Source: Agromyces subbeticus DSM 16689 (GTDB taxonomy: Bacteria > Actinomycetota > Actinomycetes > Actinomycetales > Microbacteriaceae). From it: DNA of 64,000 bases. Positions within the stretch are counted from its first letter, which is position 1; each line of letters starts with the position of its first letter. The DNA is taken from positions 1 through 64,000 of the forward strand of contig NZ_ATXG01000013.1 in NCBI RefSeq assembly GCF_000421565.1, given 5' to 3'. Shown one piece after another: positions 27,106 through 35,490 of this stretch. Below the pieces are notes generated by a model. That model did no database searches. It was not told the DNA's origin and worked only from the letters and a program-made list of their open reading frames with translations. Made by a program: the position numbers and the translations under genes.

Positions 27106-27107
27106 GC

Positions 27108-27839
27108 TCAGTCGAGCTCGCCCGCGATGAGCTCGGCGGCCTCGCGCATCGCCGGCAGGTTCGCGCGCAATCGGTCGAGATCGGCGACCATGTGGATGGC
27201 GGTCACCGAGAGTGCGCCGACCACGCCCAGCGGCGTGCGGATCGGCACGGCGATGCAGTTCACGAACGCCTCGAACTCGCGGTCGTCGACGGCCCACCCG
27301 CGCGAGCTCGTCAGGGCGAGCTCGCGGTCGAGCCGCTCGCGGCTGGTGATCGTGAAGTCGGTGTGCCGCTCCCACGTGACGCCGGCGAGCACCGCGTCGC
27401 GCCGGGCGGGGTCGAGTTCGGCGAGGATCGCCTTGCCGACGGCCGAGCAGTAGGGAATCACGGCGCGGCCGATGCGCGAGTACATGCGCACGCCCGACTC
27501 GTCTTCGGCCTTGTCGACGTAGACGATCGACCGGTCCATGAGCGCGGCGAGATGCACGGTGTTGCCCGTGCGGCGCTGCAGCCGGCGCACGTGCTCGGCG
27601 CCGGCCTCGCGCAGGTCGAGCGTGTCGAGCGCCTCCTTCGAGAGCGAGACGAGTCGCATGCCGAGCGCATAGCGACCCGAGCGCCGCTTGCGCACCCAGC
27701 CCACCTCTTCGAGCGCCTGCAACTCGCGGAACATCGTCGAGCGGTGCAACCCGAAGGCCTCGGCGAGTTCGGCGACCGTGCGCGGATCGGCCGCGATCGC
27801 GTCGATGATGCGGGCGGCGCGTTTCACGCTCTGCGACAT
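27108..27839 (-). CDS. IclR-family transcriptional regulator
   Basis: A 243-residue regulator. The N-terminal winged helix-turn-helix (RAARIIDAIAADPRTVAELAEAFGLHRSTMFRELQALEEVGWV) is followed by the IclR effector domain (HLAALMDRSIVYVDK, PYCSAVGKAILAEL, DDREFEAFVNCIAVPI). IclR proteins often govern aromatic or sugar-acid catabolism, and several control 2-keto-3-deoxygluconate pathways. It is the third gene of the run deaminase-deacylase-iclR, starting 1 nt past the deacylase stop with GAGGAGG upstream. The palindrome GTTGCA-N5-TGCAAC in the divergent promoter region is its probable target; KDG or KDPG is a plausible effector. Confidence 0.92.
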   Translation of the reverse strand: MSQSVKRAARIIDAIAADPRTVAELAEAFGLHRSTMFRELQALEEVGWVRKRRSGRYALGMRLVSLSKEALDTLDLREAGAEHVRRLQRRTGNTVHLAALMDRSIVYVDKAEDESGVRMYSRIGRAVIPYCSAVGKAILAELDPARRDAVLAGVTWERHTDFTITSRERLDRELALTSSRGWAVDDREFEAFVNCIAVPIRTPLGVVGALSVTAIHMVADLDRLRANLPAMREAAELIAGELD

Positions 27840-27840
27840 G

Positions 27841-29568
27841 TCAGGCCTCCTCGGACACGAGTGGTCCCGAACCGAGCGCGGCGGAGTCGGCAGATGCGCG
27901 ACGGATGCCCCGCCCCGGCGTCGCCCCAGTGAGCTCGCTGCCCGCGAGCACGGGCACGCCCGCGACGAGCACGTCGTCGATGCCGACTCCGAGGCCGAGC
28001 GGCGAGTCGTACGTCGACGTCGCCCGCACCGCGTCGGGGTCGACGAGCACGAGGTCGGCGATGAACCCCTCGCGCACGGCACCGCGCTCGCCGAGGCCGA
28101 ACCGGGCCGCCGCACGGGCAGACACGAGTGCCGAGGCACCAGCCCAGTCCATGACCGACTGCTCGCGCACGAGAAGCGACAGGAAGCGCGAGAACGAGCC
28201 GCGGGCGCGCGGATGCGGATGGCGGCCGAGGAAGATGCCGTCGGAACCGCCGATCGCGGCCGGGTGCGCGAGGATCTCGGCCAGCTCCGCGTCGCTGCGC
28301 TCGTGCTGCACCGACATCACGACGTTGACCTCGAGGTTCGACGCGACGAGCACGTCGAGCGCGAAGTCGATCGCGTCGATCGTGTCGACCGGCCCGCCCG
28401 GCCCGCCCCGGTCGCGTGCGGCGCCACCCGCGACACCGTTCGCTGCTGCGCGAGCGGATGCCGCCGCTGCACCCTGCGCGATGGTGAGGCCGTGCGCCCA
28501 GTCGTAGCCGGGGGCGGCGACGTGGGCGAGCGTGAGCATCGACGGCCAGTCGGGCCCGAGGCTCGCGTACCCGGCGATGCCCGGGAACCACTCGGCCCGA
28601 AGACGTGCACGGGCGGCTGGATCGGCGAGCTCCGCGACGACCTCGGCGGTCGGCCGCACGGTGAGCGCTGCGGGCAGGAGCGGCATCGCGAGCATCGAGC
28701 AGCCGCGGGTGAACGGGTACGCGTCGAAGCTCGCGTCGATGCCCTCGGCGGCGAGCGATGCGAGCAGGCCGTGCACGAGCTGCGGCTCGGCGTGGAAGTG
28801 CGACACGTGCACTCGGGCTCCCGATGCGTGCGCGATGGCCGCGATCTCGGCGATGCCGTCGCCCGAGTTCGCCTCGTAGCCGCCGCGCATGTGCGAGACG
28901 TAGACGCCGCCGGCATCGGCCACGAGGCCGGCCAGCTCGGCGAGCTCGCCGGTCGAGGCGAAGATGCCGGGCGCGTAGTCGAGTCCGGTCGAGATGCCGA
29001 GGGCGCCCTCCGCGAGGCCCTCGACCACGAGGGCCCGCATCGCGGTGAGCTCGGCCGGCGTCGGGACATCCGTCGACCGGCCGCACACCACGAACCGCAC
29101 GGTGCCCGCCGGCACGAGATAGCCGGCGTTCAGCGCGGTCGCTCCGTCGTAGGCGGCGAGCAGCGAGGCGACCCCGCCGCCGCGATAGCCGGGATGCCGG
29201 CCGTTGATCGCCGCGAAGTACTCCGTGGCGTAGTCGCCGCCACCCGGCGCGTACGACACGCCGTCTTGACCGCCGATGACGGTCGTCACGCCCTGCCGCA
29301 GCAGCGCGAACTGCACGTCGGGGTCGAAGAGCGCGCCGTCGGCATGCGAGTGGGCGTCGATGAAGCCCGGCATGAGCAGGCGGCCACGGCCGTCGATTCG
29401 GTGCGGGGCCCCACTGCCGTCGCTCGCGTCGCTCGCGTCGCTCGCGTCGGCGAGCGTGCCCGCTGCGCCGACGCGCACGATGCGCCCGCCGTCGATGAGC
29501 ACGTCGGATGCCTCGTCGCCGATGCCGTCGGCATCGGCGACGATCACGTTGCAGATCAGCACGCTCAC
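27841..29568 (-). CDS. N-acyl-D-amino-acid deacylase family amidohydrolase
   Basis: A 575-residue metal-dependent amidohydrolase of the D-aminoacylase group. It has the HxH site in DAHSHADG (H73, H75), SHMRGGYEAN, RVHVSHFHAEPQ and the late PGIAGYASLG and ASALVSARAAARFGL segments. In characterised D-aminoacylases the strand after TTV reads GNCG, with the Cys bridging zinc; here it is GGQDGVS, with no cysteine. That suggests divergent metal chemistry and substrate. In context it may remove the acetyl group from N-acetyl-D-glucosaminate before the adjacent deaminase. GTG 29568 lies 8 nt after the deaminase stop. A three-unit CTCGCGTCG microsatellite encodes a DAS repeat near residue 45. Confidence 0.8.
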   Translation of the reverse strand: MSVLICNVIVADADGIGDEASDVLIDGGRIVRVGAAGTLADASDASDASDGSGAPHRIDGRGRLLMPGFIDAHSHADGALFDPDVQFALLRQGVTTVIGGQDGVSYAPGGGDYATEYFAAINGRHPGYRGGGVASLLAAYDGATALNAGYLVPAGTVRFVVCGRSTDVPTPAELTAMRALVVEGLAEGALGISTGLDYAPGIFASTGELAELAGLVADAGGVYVSHMRGGYEANSGDGIAEIAAIAHASGARVHVSHFHAEPQLVHGLLASLAAEGIDASFDAYPFTRGCSMLAMPLLPAALTVRPTAEVVAELADPAARARLRAEWFPGIAGYASLGPDWPSMLTLAHVAAPGYDWAHGLTIAQGAAAASARAAANGVAGGAARDRGGPGGPVDTIDAIDFALDVLVASNLEVNVVMSVQHERSDAELAEILAHPAAIGGSDGIFLGRHPHPRARGSFSRFLSLLVREQSVMDWAGASALVSARAAARFGLGERGAVREGFIADLVLVDPDAVRATSTYDSPLGLGVGIDDVLVAGVPVLAGSELTGATPGRGIRRASADSAALGSGPLVSEEA

Positions 29569-29576
29569 GCTTGCCC

Positions 29577-30893
29577 CTAGAAGAACGTGCGCACGAGTTC
29601 GACGACCCGGTCGGAGCCGCCGCCCTCGACCACCGGGATGAACCGCCACTTGTCGAACGCCGTGCACGGGTGCGAGAGACCGAGCGAGACGACCTCGCCG
29701 ATCGCGATCGGCAACGCCGAGTCCGAGCGCAGGTAGGCGTGCTGGTCGTTGAGCGCGGTGACGGATGCCGCGGCGAGCGGTCGCTCGTCGGCTCCCGGTG
29801 CTGCGGCGACGCCGAACGGCACCGGCAGCCCCTCGTCATAGGGGAAGTCGCGCTTGCCGCCGTCGAGCAGCGCGAGCCCTGGCTCCGGGTGCGAGACGAC
29901 GCGCGCGTAGCCCCGCATGGCGGGCGTCAGCTCAGCGTCGAGGGGCGAGATGCCGCGGTAGAAGCCGTCGTCGTGCAGCAATGAGGCGCCCGAGCGCAGG
30001 ATCCACCGCGTGCCGTCGCCGGCGGCCGTTGCGGCGCTGATCGCCGGCGCGAACACCTCGGCCACGAGGTCGAGGTAGGCGCTGCCGCCGGCCGTGATGA
30101 TGAGCTCACGGGCACCGTCGTGGTCGGCGGCGGCGCCGTCGCCGCCGCCGCCGGTGATGGCGCCCACGATGTCGTGCAGCTCGAGCATCTCGGCGAGGTA
30201 GCCGCGCACCGCCGCGACGGCCTCGGGGGAGCGGTCGTGACCGAGGCTGCCCTCGTAGCCGGCGGTGCCCGCCAGTCGCAGCACCGGGGAGGCCGCGACC
30301 CGTTCGGCGACGCGCGCCGCCTCGCTGACGCCGCGTGCGCCCGTGCGCCCGCCGGCTCCACCGAGCTCGACGAGCACGTCGATGCGGCGAGGGAGCGGCG
30401 CCGGCGGCCCCGTGAGCCCGCGCTCCATCGCCTCGACCGACTCGACGGAGTCGACCCACGCACGGAACGCGAACCCGGGATCAGCCAGCTCGGCGGCGAT
30501 GAACGCGAGGGCTGCCGGCGCCACCACGGTGTTCGCGAGCATGATCGAGGCGACGCCGAACGAGCGCGCCGTTCGCACCTGGCCCGGTGTGGCGAGAGTG
30601 AGGCCGGTGGCACCGGCATCGAGCTGACGCTCCCAGAGGGCCGGGGCCATGGTCGTCTTGCCGTGCGGCATCAACTCGAGGCCTCGGTCATTGCACCAAC
30701 CCTGGATGACGCGGGCGTTGGCGGCGAGGGCGCGATCGTCGAGCGCGAGCAGGGGCGTCCAGAACTCGGCGAGCCGGGGCGAAGTCGCGAGGAACTCGCG
30801 CACGGTGAGGCCGTCGGCGCGAGCGGGCAGGCCCTTGTCGGCGGCAGTGAGCCGTTCGTCGCCGAGTTCGGCGAGCCGCGTGTGCTGTGACAT
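29577..30893 (-). CDS. DSD-family PLP amino-acid deaminase (D-glucosaminate dehydratase-like)
   Basis: A 438-residue fold-III PLP enzyme. The alanine-racemase-like barrel carries the PLP lysine K79 in MPHGKTTMAP. The C-terminal D-serine-dehydratase-like domain has the zinc pair H408 and C410 (SHPCTAFDKW) and NDQHAYL. Members include D-serine dehydratase, D-threonine aldolase and D-glucosaminate dehydratases. The divergent KDG kinase and KDPG aldolase favour the last: D-glucosaminate to 2-keto-3-deoxygluconate plus ammonia. ATG 30893 has GGGAGAG upstream. It is the first gene of the leftward IclR operon. Confidence 0.82.
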   Translation of the reverse strand: MSQHTRLAELGDERLTAADKGLPARADGLTVREFLATSPRLAEFWTPLLALDDRALAANARVIQGWCNDRGLELMPHGKTTMAPALWERQLDAGATGLTLATPGQVRTARSFGVASIMLANTVVAPAALAFIAAELADPGFAFRAWVDSVESVEAMERGLTGPPAPLPRRIDVLVELGGAGGRTGARGVSEAARVAERVAASPVLRLAGTAGYEGSLGHDRSPEAVAAVRGYLAEMLELHDIVGAITGGGGDGAAADHDGARELIITAGGSAYLDLVAEVFAPAISAATAAGDGTRWILRSGASLLHDDGFYRGISPLDAELTPAMRGYARVVSHPEPGLALLDGGKRDFPYDEGLPVPFGVAAAPGADERPLAAASVTALNDQHAYLRSDSALPIAIGEVVSLGLSHPCTAFDKWRFIPVVEGGGSDRVVELVRTFF

Positions 30894-30935
30894 CCGGTTC
30901 TCTCCCGCTTTCATCGCATCGGTACTTCGGGAAGT

Positions 30936-30952
30936 GTTGCATATGCTGCAAC
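30936..30952. promoter_or_regulatory. Probable IclR operator in divergent promoter region
   Basis: GTTGCA-TATGC-TGCAAC, a perfect 6-bp inverted repeat with 5-bp spacer, is centred in the 99-bp gap between the deaminase (left) and KDG kinase (right). IclR-family dimers bind short palindromes of this kind. One site could serve both directions. Confidence 0.6.
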
Positions 30953-30992
30953 GCGTTTGCGCACTCTCTGCACATTCGACAGCATAGAGCGC

Positions 30993-31955
30993 GTGACCAC
31001 CGCGCCGCTGCCCGAGATCGTCGCTCTCGGCGAGACGATGGCGCTCGTCGCGCCCGCACTCGCCGAACCGCTCGAGATCGCCGAGCACTTCCACGTCGAC
31101 TCGGCCGGCGCAGAGGCGAACGTCGCCGCGCACCTGGCGGCCCTCGGGCGCCGCGCGGCATGGGCGGGCCGGGTCGGCGACGACGCGCTCGGCCGCCGCG
31201 TCGTGACGCACCTGCGTTCGCGCGGCGTCGACACCCGCTGGGTCGAGGCCGACCCCGAGGCGCCCACGGGCGTGTACTTCAAAGACCCGGGCCGAGGCGT
31301 GCTCTATTACCGCGCCGGCTCTGCGGCCTCGCGCATGGCGCCGTCATTCCTCGACGGGCTGCCGCTCGACACTGCACGAGTGGTGCACGTGAGCGGCATC
31401 ACTCCCGCGCTCTCCGAATCCTGCGACGCGCTCGTCGACGCCCTGTTCGAACGGGTCGCGGCGTCGCCCGCCATGCTGAGCTTCGACGTCAATCACCGCG
31501 CGGTGCTCTGGCGGCCGGGCATCGCGCCGGGCCGGCTGCTCGACCTCGCAGCACGAGCCGACGTCGTGCTCGTCGGCCTCGACGAAGCCGAGGCGCTCTG
31601 GGGCACCGCCTCGCCCGAAGACGTGCGCGCTCTGCTGCCCGAGCCGGCGCTCCTCGTCGTGAAAGACGGCGACGTCGAGGCGATCGAGTTCCGCGGCCGG
31701 GCCGACGGCTCGCCGTCAACGCTCTCCGGCCTCCCGCTCACGCCCGGCGCGACCCGGGTCGCCGCGAGGTCGGTCGAGGTCGTGGAGACCGTGGGGGCAG
31801 GGGACGCCTTCGCGGCGGGCTATCTCGACGCGCTGCTCGCCGGTGCCGACCCCGATGATCGCCTCGCCGCCGGGCACGCTCGTGCCGTGACGGTGCTCGG
31901 CGATACCGCCGACTTCCCCCGCGCCGCCGCCACCTCGAGGAGCCTCCTGTCATGA
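30993..31955 (+). CDS. kdgK: PfkB-family 2-keto-3-deoxygluconate kinase
   Basis: A 320-residue ribokinase-fold sugar kinase. The N-terminus IVALGETMALVAP, the DSAGAEANVAAHLAALG substrate-loop region, GVYFKDPGRGVLYYRAGSAAS, and the C-terminal VGAGDAFAAGYLDAL (catalytic Asp and anion hole) fit KDG kinases, which make KDPG. The KDPG aldolase gene directly downstream overlaps it by 4 nt and supports the assignment. GTG 30993 is preferred to ATG 30957, because the latter would put extra residues ahead of the conserved start; the ribosome-binding site is weak. Divergent from the deaminase operon across the IclR site. Confidence 0.88.
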   Translation: MTTAPLPEIVALGETMALVAPALAEPLEIAEHFHVDSAGAEANVAAHLAALGRRAAWAGRVGDDALGRRVVTHLRSRGVDTRWVEADPEAPTGVYFKDPGRGVLYYRAGSAASRMAPSFLDGLPLDTARVVHVSGITPALSESCDALVDALFERVAASPAMLSFDVNHRAVLWRPGIAPGRLLDLAARADVVLVGLDEAEALWGTASPEDVRALLPEPALLVVKDGDVEAIEFRGRADGSPSTLSGLPLTPGATRVAARSVEVVETVGAGDAFAAGYLDALLAGADPDDRLAAGHARAVTVLGDTADFPRAAATSRSLLS

Positions 31956-32560
31956 CCATCAGCAACGCCCGGTTCGACGACATCTTCGCCGGCCAGTCGC
32001 TCATGGCGATCTTCCGGGGCATGGGGGCCGAGCGCACGCTCGAGCTCGCCGAACGCGCCTGGAGCCTCGGCATCGACGTCGTCGAACTGCCCATCCAGAG
32101 TGAACGCGACCTCGAGGCGCTCGCCGTCGTGGCGGCCGCCGGGCGCAAGGCCGGTCGTCTCGTCGGGGCGGGCACCGTCGTCTCGGTGCGGCATGTCGAG
32201 CTCGCGGCATCCGCCGGCGCAGCCTTCACCGTGAGCCCGGGGTTCGATCCGCTCGTCTCCCGCGCGTCGGCCGAGGCCGGCCTGCCGCCGCTGCCCGGCG
32301 TGGCGACGGCTACCGAGGTGCAGGCTGCCATGGCCGATGGCCTCACCTGGCTCAAGGCCTTCCCGGCATCACTGCTCGGCTCGGCGTGGTTCCCGGCTAT
32401 GGCCGGCCCGTTCCCCGATGCGCGATTCGTCGCCACGGGCGGCATGGATGCCTCGAATGCGCGAGAGTTCCTCGGCCGCGGTGTGCGCACGGTCGCCGTC
32501 GGTTCGGCACTCGAAGACCCGGCGCAACTGCCGGCGCTCGCCGACCTCGTCGCGAAGTAG
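31952..32560 (+). CDS. eda: 2-keto-3-deoxy-6-phosphogluconate aldolase
   Basis: A 202-residue class I aldolase splitting KDPG into pyruvate and glyceraldehyde-3-phosphate. The Schiff-base lysine is K135 in LKAFPAS, the catalytic Glu lies in IDVVELPI, and FVATGGM forms the phosphate site. The family GAGTV motif is present. It begins inside the end of the kinase gene (ATGA overlap) and ends before a strong terminator, so kdgK-eda is a two-gene unit. It supplies the last step of the proposed amino-sugar acid pathway. Confidence 0.94.
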   Translation: MTISNARFDDIFAGQSLMAIFRGMGAERTLELAERAWSLGIDVVELPIQSERDLEALAVVAAAGRKAGRLVGAGTVVSVRHVELAASAGAAFTVSPGFDPLVSRASAEAGLPPLPGVATATEVQAAMADGLTWLKAFPASLLGSAWFPAMAGPFPDARFVATGGMDASNAREFLGRGVRTVAVGSALEDPAQLPALADLVAK

Positions 32561-32579
32561 CTCCGACCGACGCTTCTCG

Positions 32580-32615
32580 AACGCCCCGTCTCGCACGCCG
32601 AGACGGGGCGTTTCT
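32580..32615 (+). terminator. Rho-independent terminator after eda
   Basis: A perfect 14-bp stem (AACGCCCCGTCTCG with its complement at 32599-32612, loop CACGC) is followed by a short T-rich tail. It separates kdgK-eda from the ABC importer operon. Confidence 0.85.
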
Positions 32616-32643
32616 GCGTGCTCGGAAGGCATGAGGACAGAAA

Positions 32644-32684
32644 CTGAATATATTGTTTCCAGTTAGAACCTTTTCTGTTAGGGT
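32644..32684 (+). promoter_or_regulatory. Promoter/operator region of the family-5 ABC operon
   Basis: An AT-rich patch holds CTGAATATATTGTTTCCAG (32644-32662), related at 13 of 19 positions to the element upstream of the ROK gene at 38356-38374. A TTAGGGT sequence (32678-32684) may be the -10. Inferred operator for the ROK regulator. Confidence 0.5.
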
Positions 32685-32771
32685 CACTTTCAGTAACGCC
32701 GGAGCACGAGCACCAGCAGGCGGCGAACTGCACCACCTTCCATGCAACGAAGCTCGAGAGGAATGTCCGAG

Positions 32772-34436
32772 ATGACTCGAACCAAACGCTCGCTCGCGGT
32801 GGCACTCGCCGCCGGAGCGGCCGCACTCGCCCTGGGAATGACCGGATGCACGCCCTCCGCCGGAGGAGGCGGAGACGACTCCTCGGTCCTCCGCGTCTGG
32901 GCCGGCAGCGCCACCCCCATCAACAACAACTTCAACCCGTTCGCCGTCGACACGGCCGTGCACGCCACCTTCGGCGCGATCTACGAGCCGCTGTTCTTCT
33001 TCAACCAGCTCTCGGCCGATGCGCCCGTCGGCCTGATCGGCGACACGTACGAGTACAGCGAAGACGGCACGACCCTCACGGTCACGATCAAGCCCGGCCA
33101 GAAGTGGAGCGACGGCGAAGACCTCACCGCCGCCGATGTCGCATTCACCTTCGGCTACGGCTCGAACAAGTCCGAGCAGTTCGTCTCGGCCGAGGCGACC
33201 GATGACAGCACGGTCGTGCTCACCTACTCCGAACCGCAGTTCACGAGTGCCTCGCTCATCCTCGGCTCGACCTACATCATTCCCGAGCACGAGTGGGCCG
33301 ACATCGACGACTTCATGGCAGAGACCAACCCCGAGCCCGTCGGCTCGGGTCCGTTCGTGCTGAAGAGCTTCTCGGACGCCGCCTACACGGTCGAGGCGAA
33401 CGAGCTCTTCCGCGACGGCGCCCCCGCGGTGAAAGAGGTGCAGTACCTCGGCCTCGACTCGAACCAGTCGTCGCAAGACCTTCTGACCACCGGCAAGATC
33501 GACTGGGTCGGTCAGTTCATCGCGAACCCCGACGCCGTCACGGGCGCTGGCGACATCACCACGCTGAACCTGCAGCAGGACCCGACGACGATCACGACGT
33601 GCTCGAACGCCGAGCTCGGCTGCGTCGGGCCGCAGACCGACTCGGCCGTGCGGCAGGCGATCGACCTCGCGATCGACCGCGCCACGATCGCCGAGAAGGC
33701 GTTCGCCGGTCTCGCGGGCGAATCGTCGCCGTCGTTCACCCTGCAGCCGCGCGACGAACAGTGGCTCAGCGACCCCGAGCTCGCCACGAGCCCGCAGGCA
33801 GCGGAAGTCGCTGAAGCCGGCGCGATCCTCGAGGCCGCCGGCTACACGAAGGACGCCGACGGCTTCTACGGCAAGGACGGTACGGCGATCGAGATCGACC
33901 TGTTCTCGCCCGACGGCTGGACCGATTACAACGACGCGGCGAAGCTCATCTCCGAGCAGGCCGCCGAAGCCGGCATCCGCATCAACGCACGCACCGTCTC
34001 CGATGCCGAGTACTGGACCCCCATCCAGTCGGGCGACTTCCAGATGGCGCTCTACGGCCTCACCCAGAGCCTCGTCGCCGACCCGTACTCGAACTACCAC
34101 GAGTACTTCGCCGCGAGCTCGACCGTGAAGGTCGGCGAGAGCCCCCTCGACGGGCAGAACTACTCGCGCTATTCGAACCCGGTCGTCGACGCCGCGGTGC
34201 TCGCCGCCGGTGCGACGCAGGATGTCGCGGCCAAGCAGGCCGCCTACGCGACGATCCAGACCGAGATCGCCCGCGACCTGCCCTACATCCCGGTGGTGCT
34301 GAACGCCTCGCAGTCGTTCTTCAACACCGAGAAGTTCTCGGGGTGGCCGAGCGAGGGCGACCTCTACGCCGCACCACTGCCGTACCTCGCGGTGGCCAAC
34401 GCGGTCGTGCTCTCGCACCTCACTCCGGCGAAGTAG
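32772..34436 (+). CDS. Family-5 ABC substrate-binding lipoprotein
   Basis: A 554-residue peptide/oligosaccharide-type solute-binding lipoprotein. Signal peptide with lipobox MTGC (C26). The mature part starts SVLRVWAGSATPINNNFNPF and has LTVTIKPGQKWSDGEDLTAADVAFTF and PVGSGPFVLKSF, the SBP_bac_5 signature. Family 5 proteins bind di- and oligopeptides but also cellobiose, chitobiose and other oligosaccharides. The neighbouring GH4 and sugar-kinase genes favour an oligosaccharide. Three in-frame ATGs (32742, 32763, 32772) exist; 32772 is preferred, with GAGAGGA upstream and a compact signal peptide. It heads a five-gene importer operon. Confidence 0.9.
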   Translation: MTRTKRSLAVALAAGAAALALGMTGCTPSAGGGGDDSSVLRVWAGSATPINNNFNPFAVDTAVHATFGAIYEPLFFFNQLSADAPVGLIGDTYEYSEDGTTLTVTIKPGQKWSDGEDLTAADVAFTFGYGSNKSEQFVSAEATDDSTVVLTYSEPQFTSASLILGSTYIIPEHEWADIDDFMAETNPEPVGSGPFVLKSFSDAAYTVEANELFRDGAPAVKEVQYLGLDSNQSSQDLLTTGKIDWVGQFIANPDAVTGAGDITTLNLQQDPTTITTCSNAELGCVGPQTDSAVRQAIDLAIDRATIAEKAFAGLAGESSPSFTLQPRDEQWLSDPELATSPQAAEVAEAGAILEAAGYTKDADGFYGKDGTAIEIDLFSPDGWTDYNDAAKLISEQAAEAGIRINARTVSDAEYWTPIQSGDFQMALYGLTQSLVADPYSNYHEYFAASSTVKVGESPLDGQNYSRYSNPVVDAAVLAAGATQDVAAKQAAYATIQTEIARDLPYIPVVLNASQSFFNTEKFSGWPSEGDLYAAPLPYLAVANAVVLSHLTPAK

Positions 34437-34485
34437 CTCCTCGTCCCATGGAACGAACCTTCCCATTCTCGAGAACGGCAGCGGC

Positions 34486-35490
34486 ATGAGCTTCTACCTT
34501 CGGCGGGTCGCCTTCTACCTGGTGACCTTCTGGGCAGCGATCTCGCTCAACTTCCTGCTGCCCCGGCTGCTGCCGGGCGACCCCGCAGCGATCATGCTCG
34601 GCAAGCTGAGGCGTGCCAGCGGCGGGCGCCCGCTCTCGGAAGAGACGATCGAGGCGATCACCTCGATCCTCGGCGCCGGGAAGGACATGTCCCTGTGGGA
34701 CCAGTACGTCGCGTACTGGGGCCGGCTGCTTCAGGGAGACCTCGGCGTCTCCTCGACGAGGTATCCGGCCCCGGTCGCCGAGCTGATCGCGAACGCGCTG
34801 CCGTGGACGATCATCCTGGTCGGTGTCGCGACCGTCATCTCGTTCGTGCTCGGCATCGTCGTCGGCGCATGGGTGGGGTGGCGGCGCGGCACCTGGCTCG
34901 ACCACCTGGTGCCGATCACGACCGTGTTCCAGTCGATCCCGTACTTCTGGCTCGCACTCGTGCTCGTGGCCGTGTTCTCGGTGCAACTCGGGCTGTTCCC
35001 GATCATCGGCGGGTACGACGTCTTCGAATTCCCAGCCGGACCCGAACTGAGCTGGGCCTTCATCGGCAGCGCGGTCACCCACGCCATCCTTCCCGCGATC
35101 ACGATCGTGCTCTCGTCGGTCGGCGGCTGGCTCCTCGGCATGCGCAACATGATGGTGTCGACGATGTCGGAGGACTACGTCGTCACCGCAGAGGCGAAGG
35201 GCCTCACACCGCGTCGGGTGCGCACGAAATACGCGTCGCGCAACGCCGCGATCCCGAGCCTTGCGGGCTTCGGCATCGCGCTCGGCTTCGTCGTCGCCGG
35301 CTCCATCGTGATGGAGCAGGTGTTCAGTTACCCCGGCATCGGCAAGCTCATGATCCAGGCGGTGCAGGGGCTCGACTACGCGCTCATGCAGGGCGTGTTC
35401 CTCGTGATCACGCTCACGGTGCTCGCCGCGAACTTCTTCATGGACCTCATCTACGGCTTCATCGACCCGAGGGTGCGACACAATGGATGA
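34486..35490 (+). CDS. Dpp/Opp-type ABC permease 1
   Basis: A 334-residue DppB/OppB-type permease. The N-terminus YLRRVAFYLVTFWAAISLNFLLPRLLPGDP is diagnostic of this subfamily. There are six predicted membrane helices and a C-terminal EAA-like loop (AKGLTPRRVRTKYASRNAAIPS). It lies 49 nt after the binding-protein gene and overlaps permease 2 by 8 nt. With that permease it forms the channel for the substrate delivered by the family-5 binding protein. Confidence 0.92.
   Translation: MSFYLRRVAFYLVTFWAAISLNFLLPRLLPGDPAAIMLGKLRRASGGRPLSEETIEAITSILGAGKDMSLWDQYVAYWGRLLQGDLGVSSTRYPAPVAELIANALPWTIILVGVATVISFVLGIVVGAWVGWRRGTWLDHLVPITTVFQSIPYFWLALVLVAVFSVQLGLFPIIGGYDVFEFPAGPELSWAFIGSAVTHAILPAITIVLSSVGGWLLGMRNMMVSTMSEDYVVTAEAKGLTPRRVRTKYASRNAAIPSLAGFGIALGFVVAGSIVMEQVFSYPGIGKLMIQAVQGLDYALMQGVFLVITLTVLAANFFMDLIYGFIDPRVRHNG

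Noticed and set aside
27824-29839. 671-codon minus-strand frame over the deacylase gene
   Set aside because: Arg-rich shadow in another frame of the deacylase, which shows real amidohydrolase motifs.
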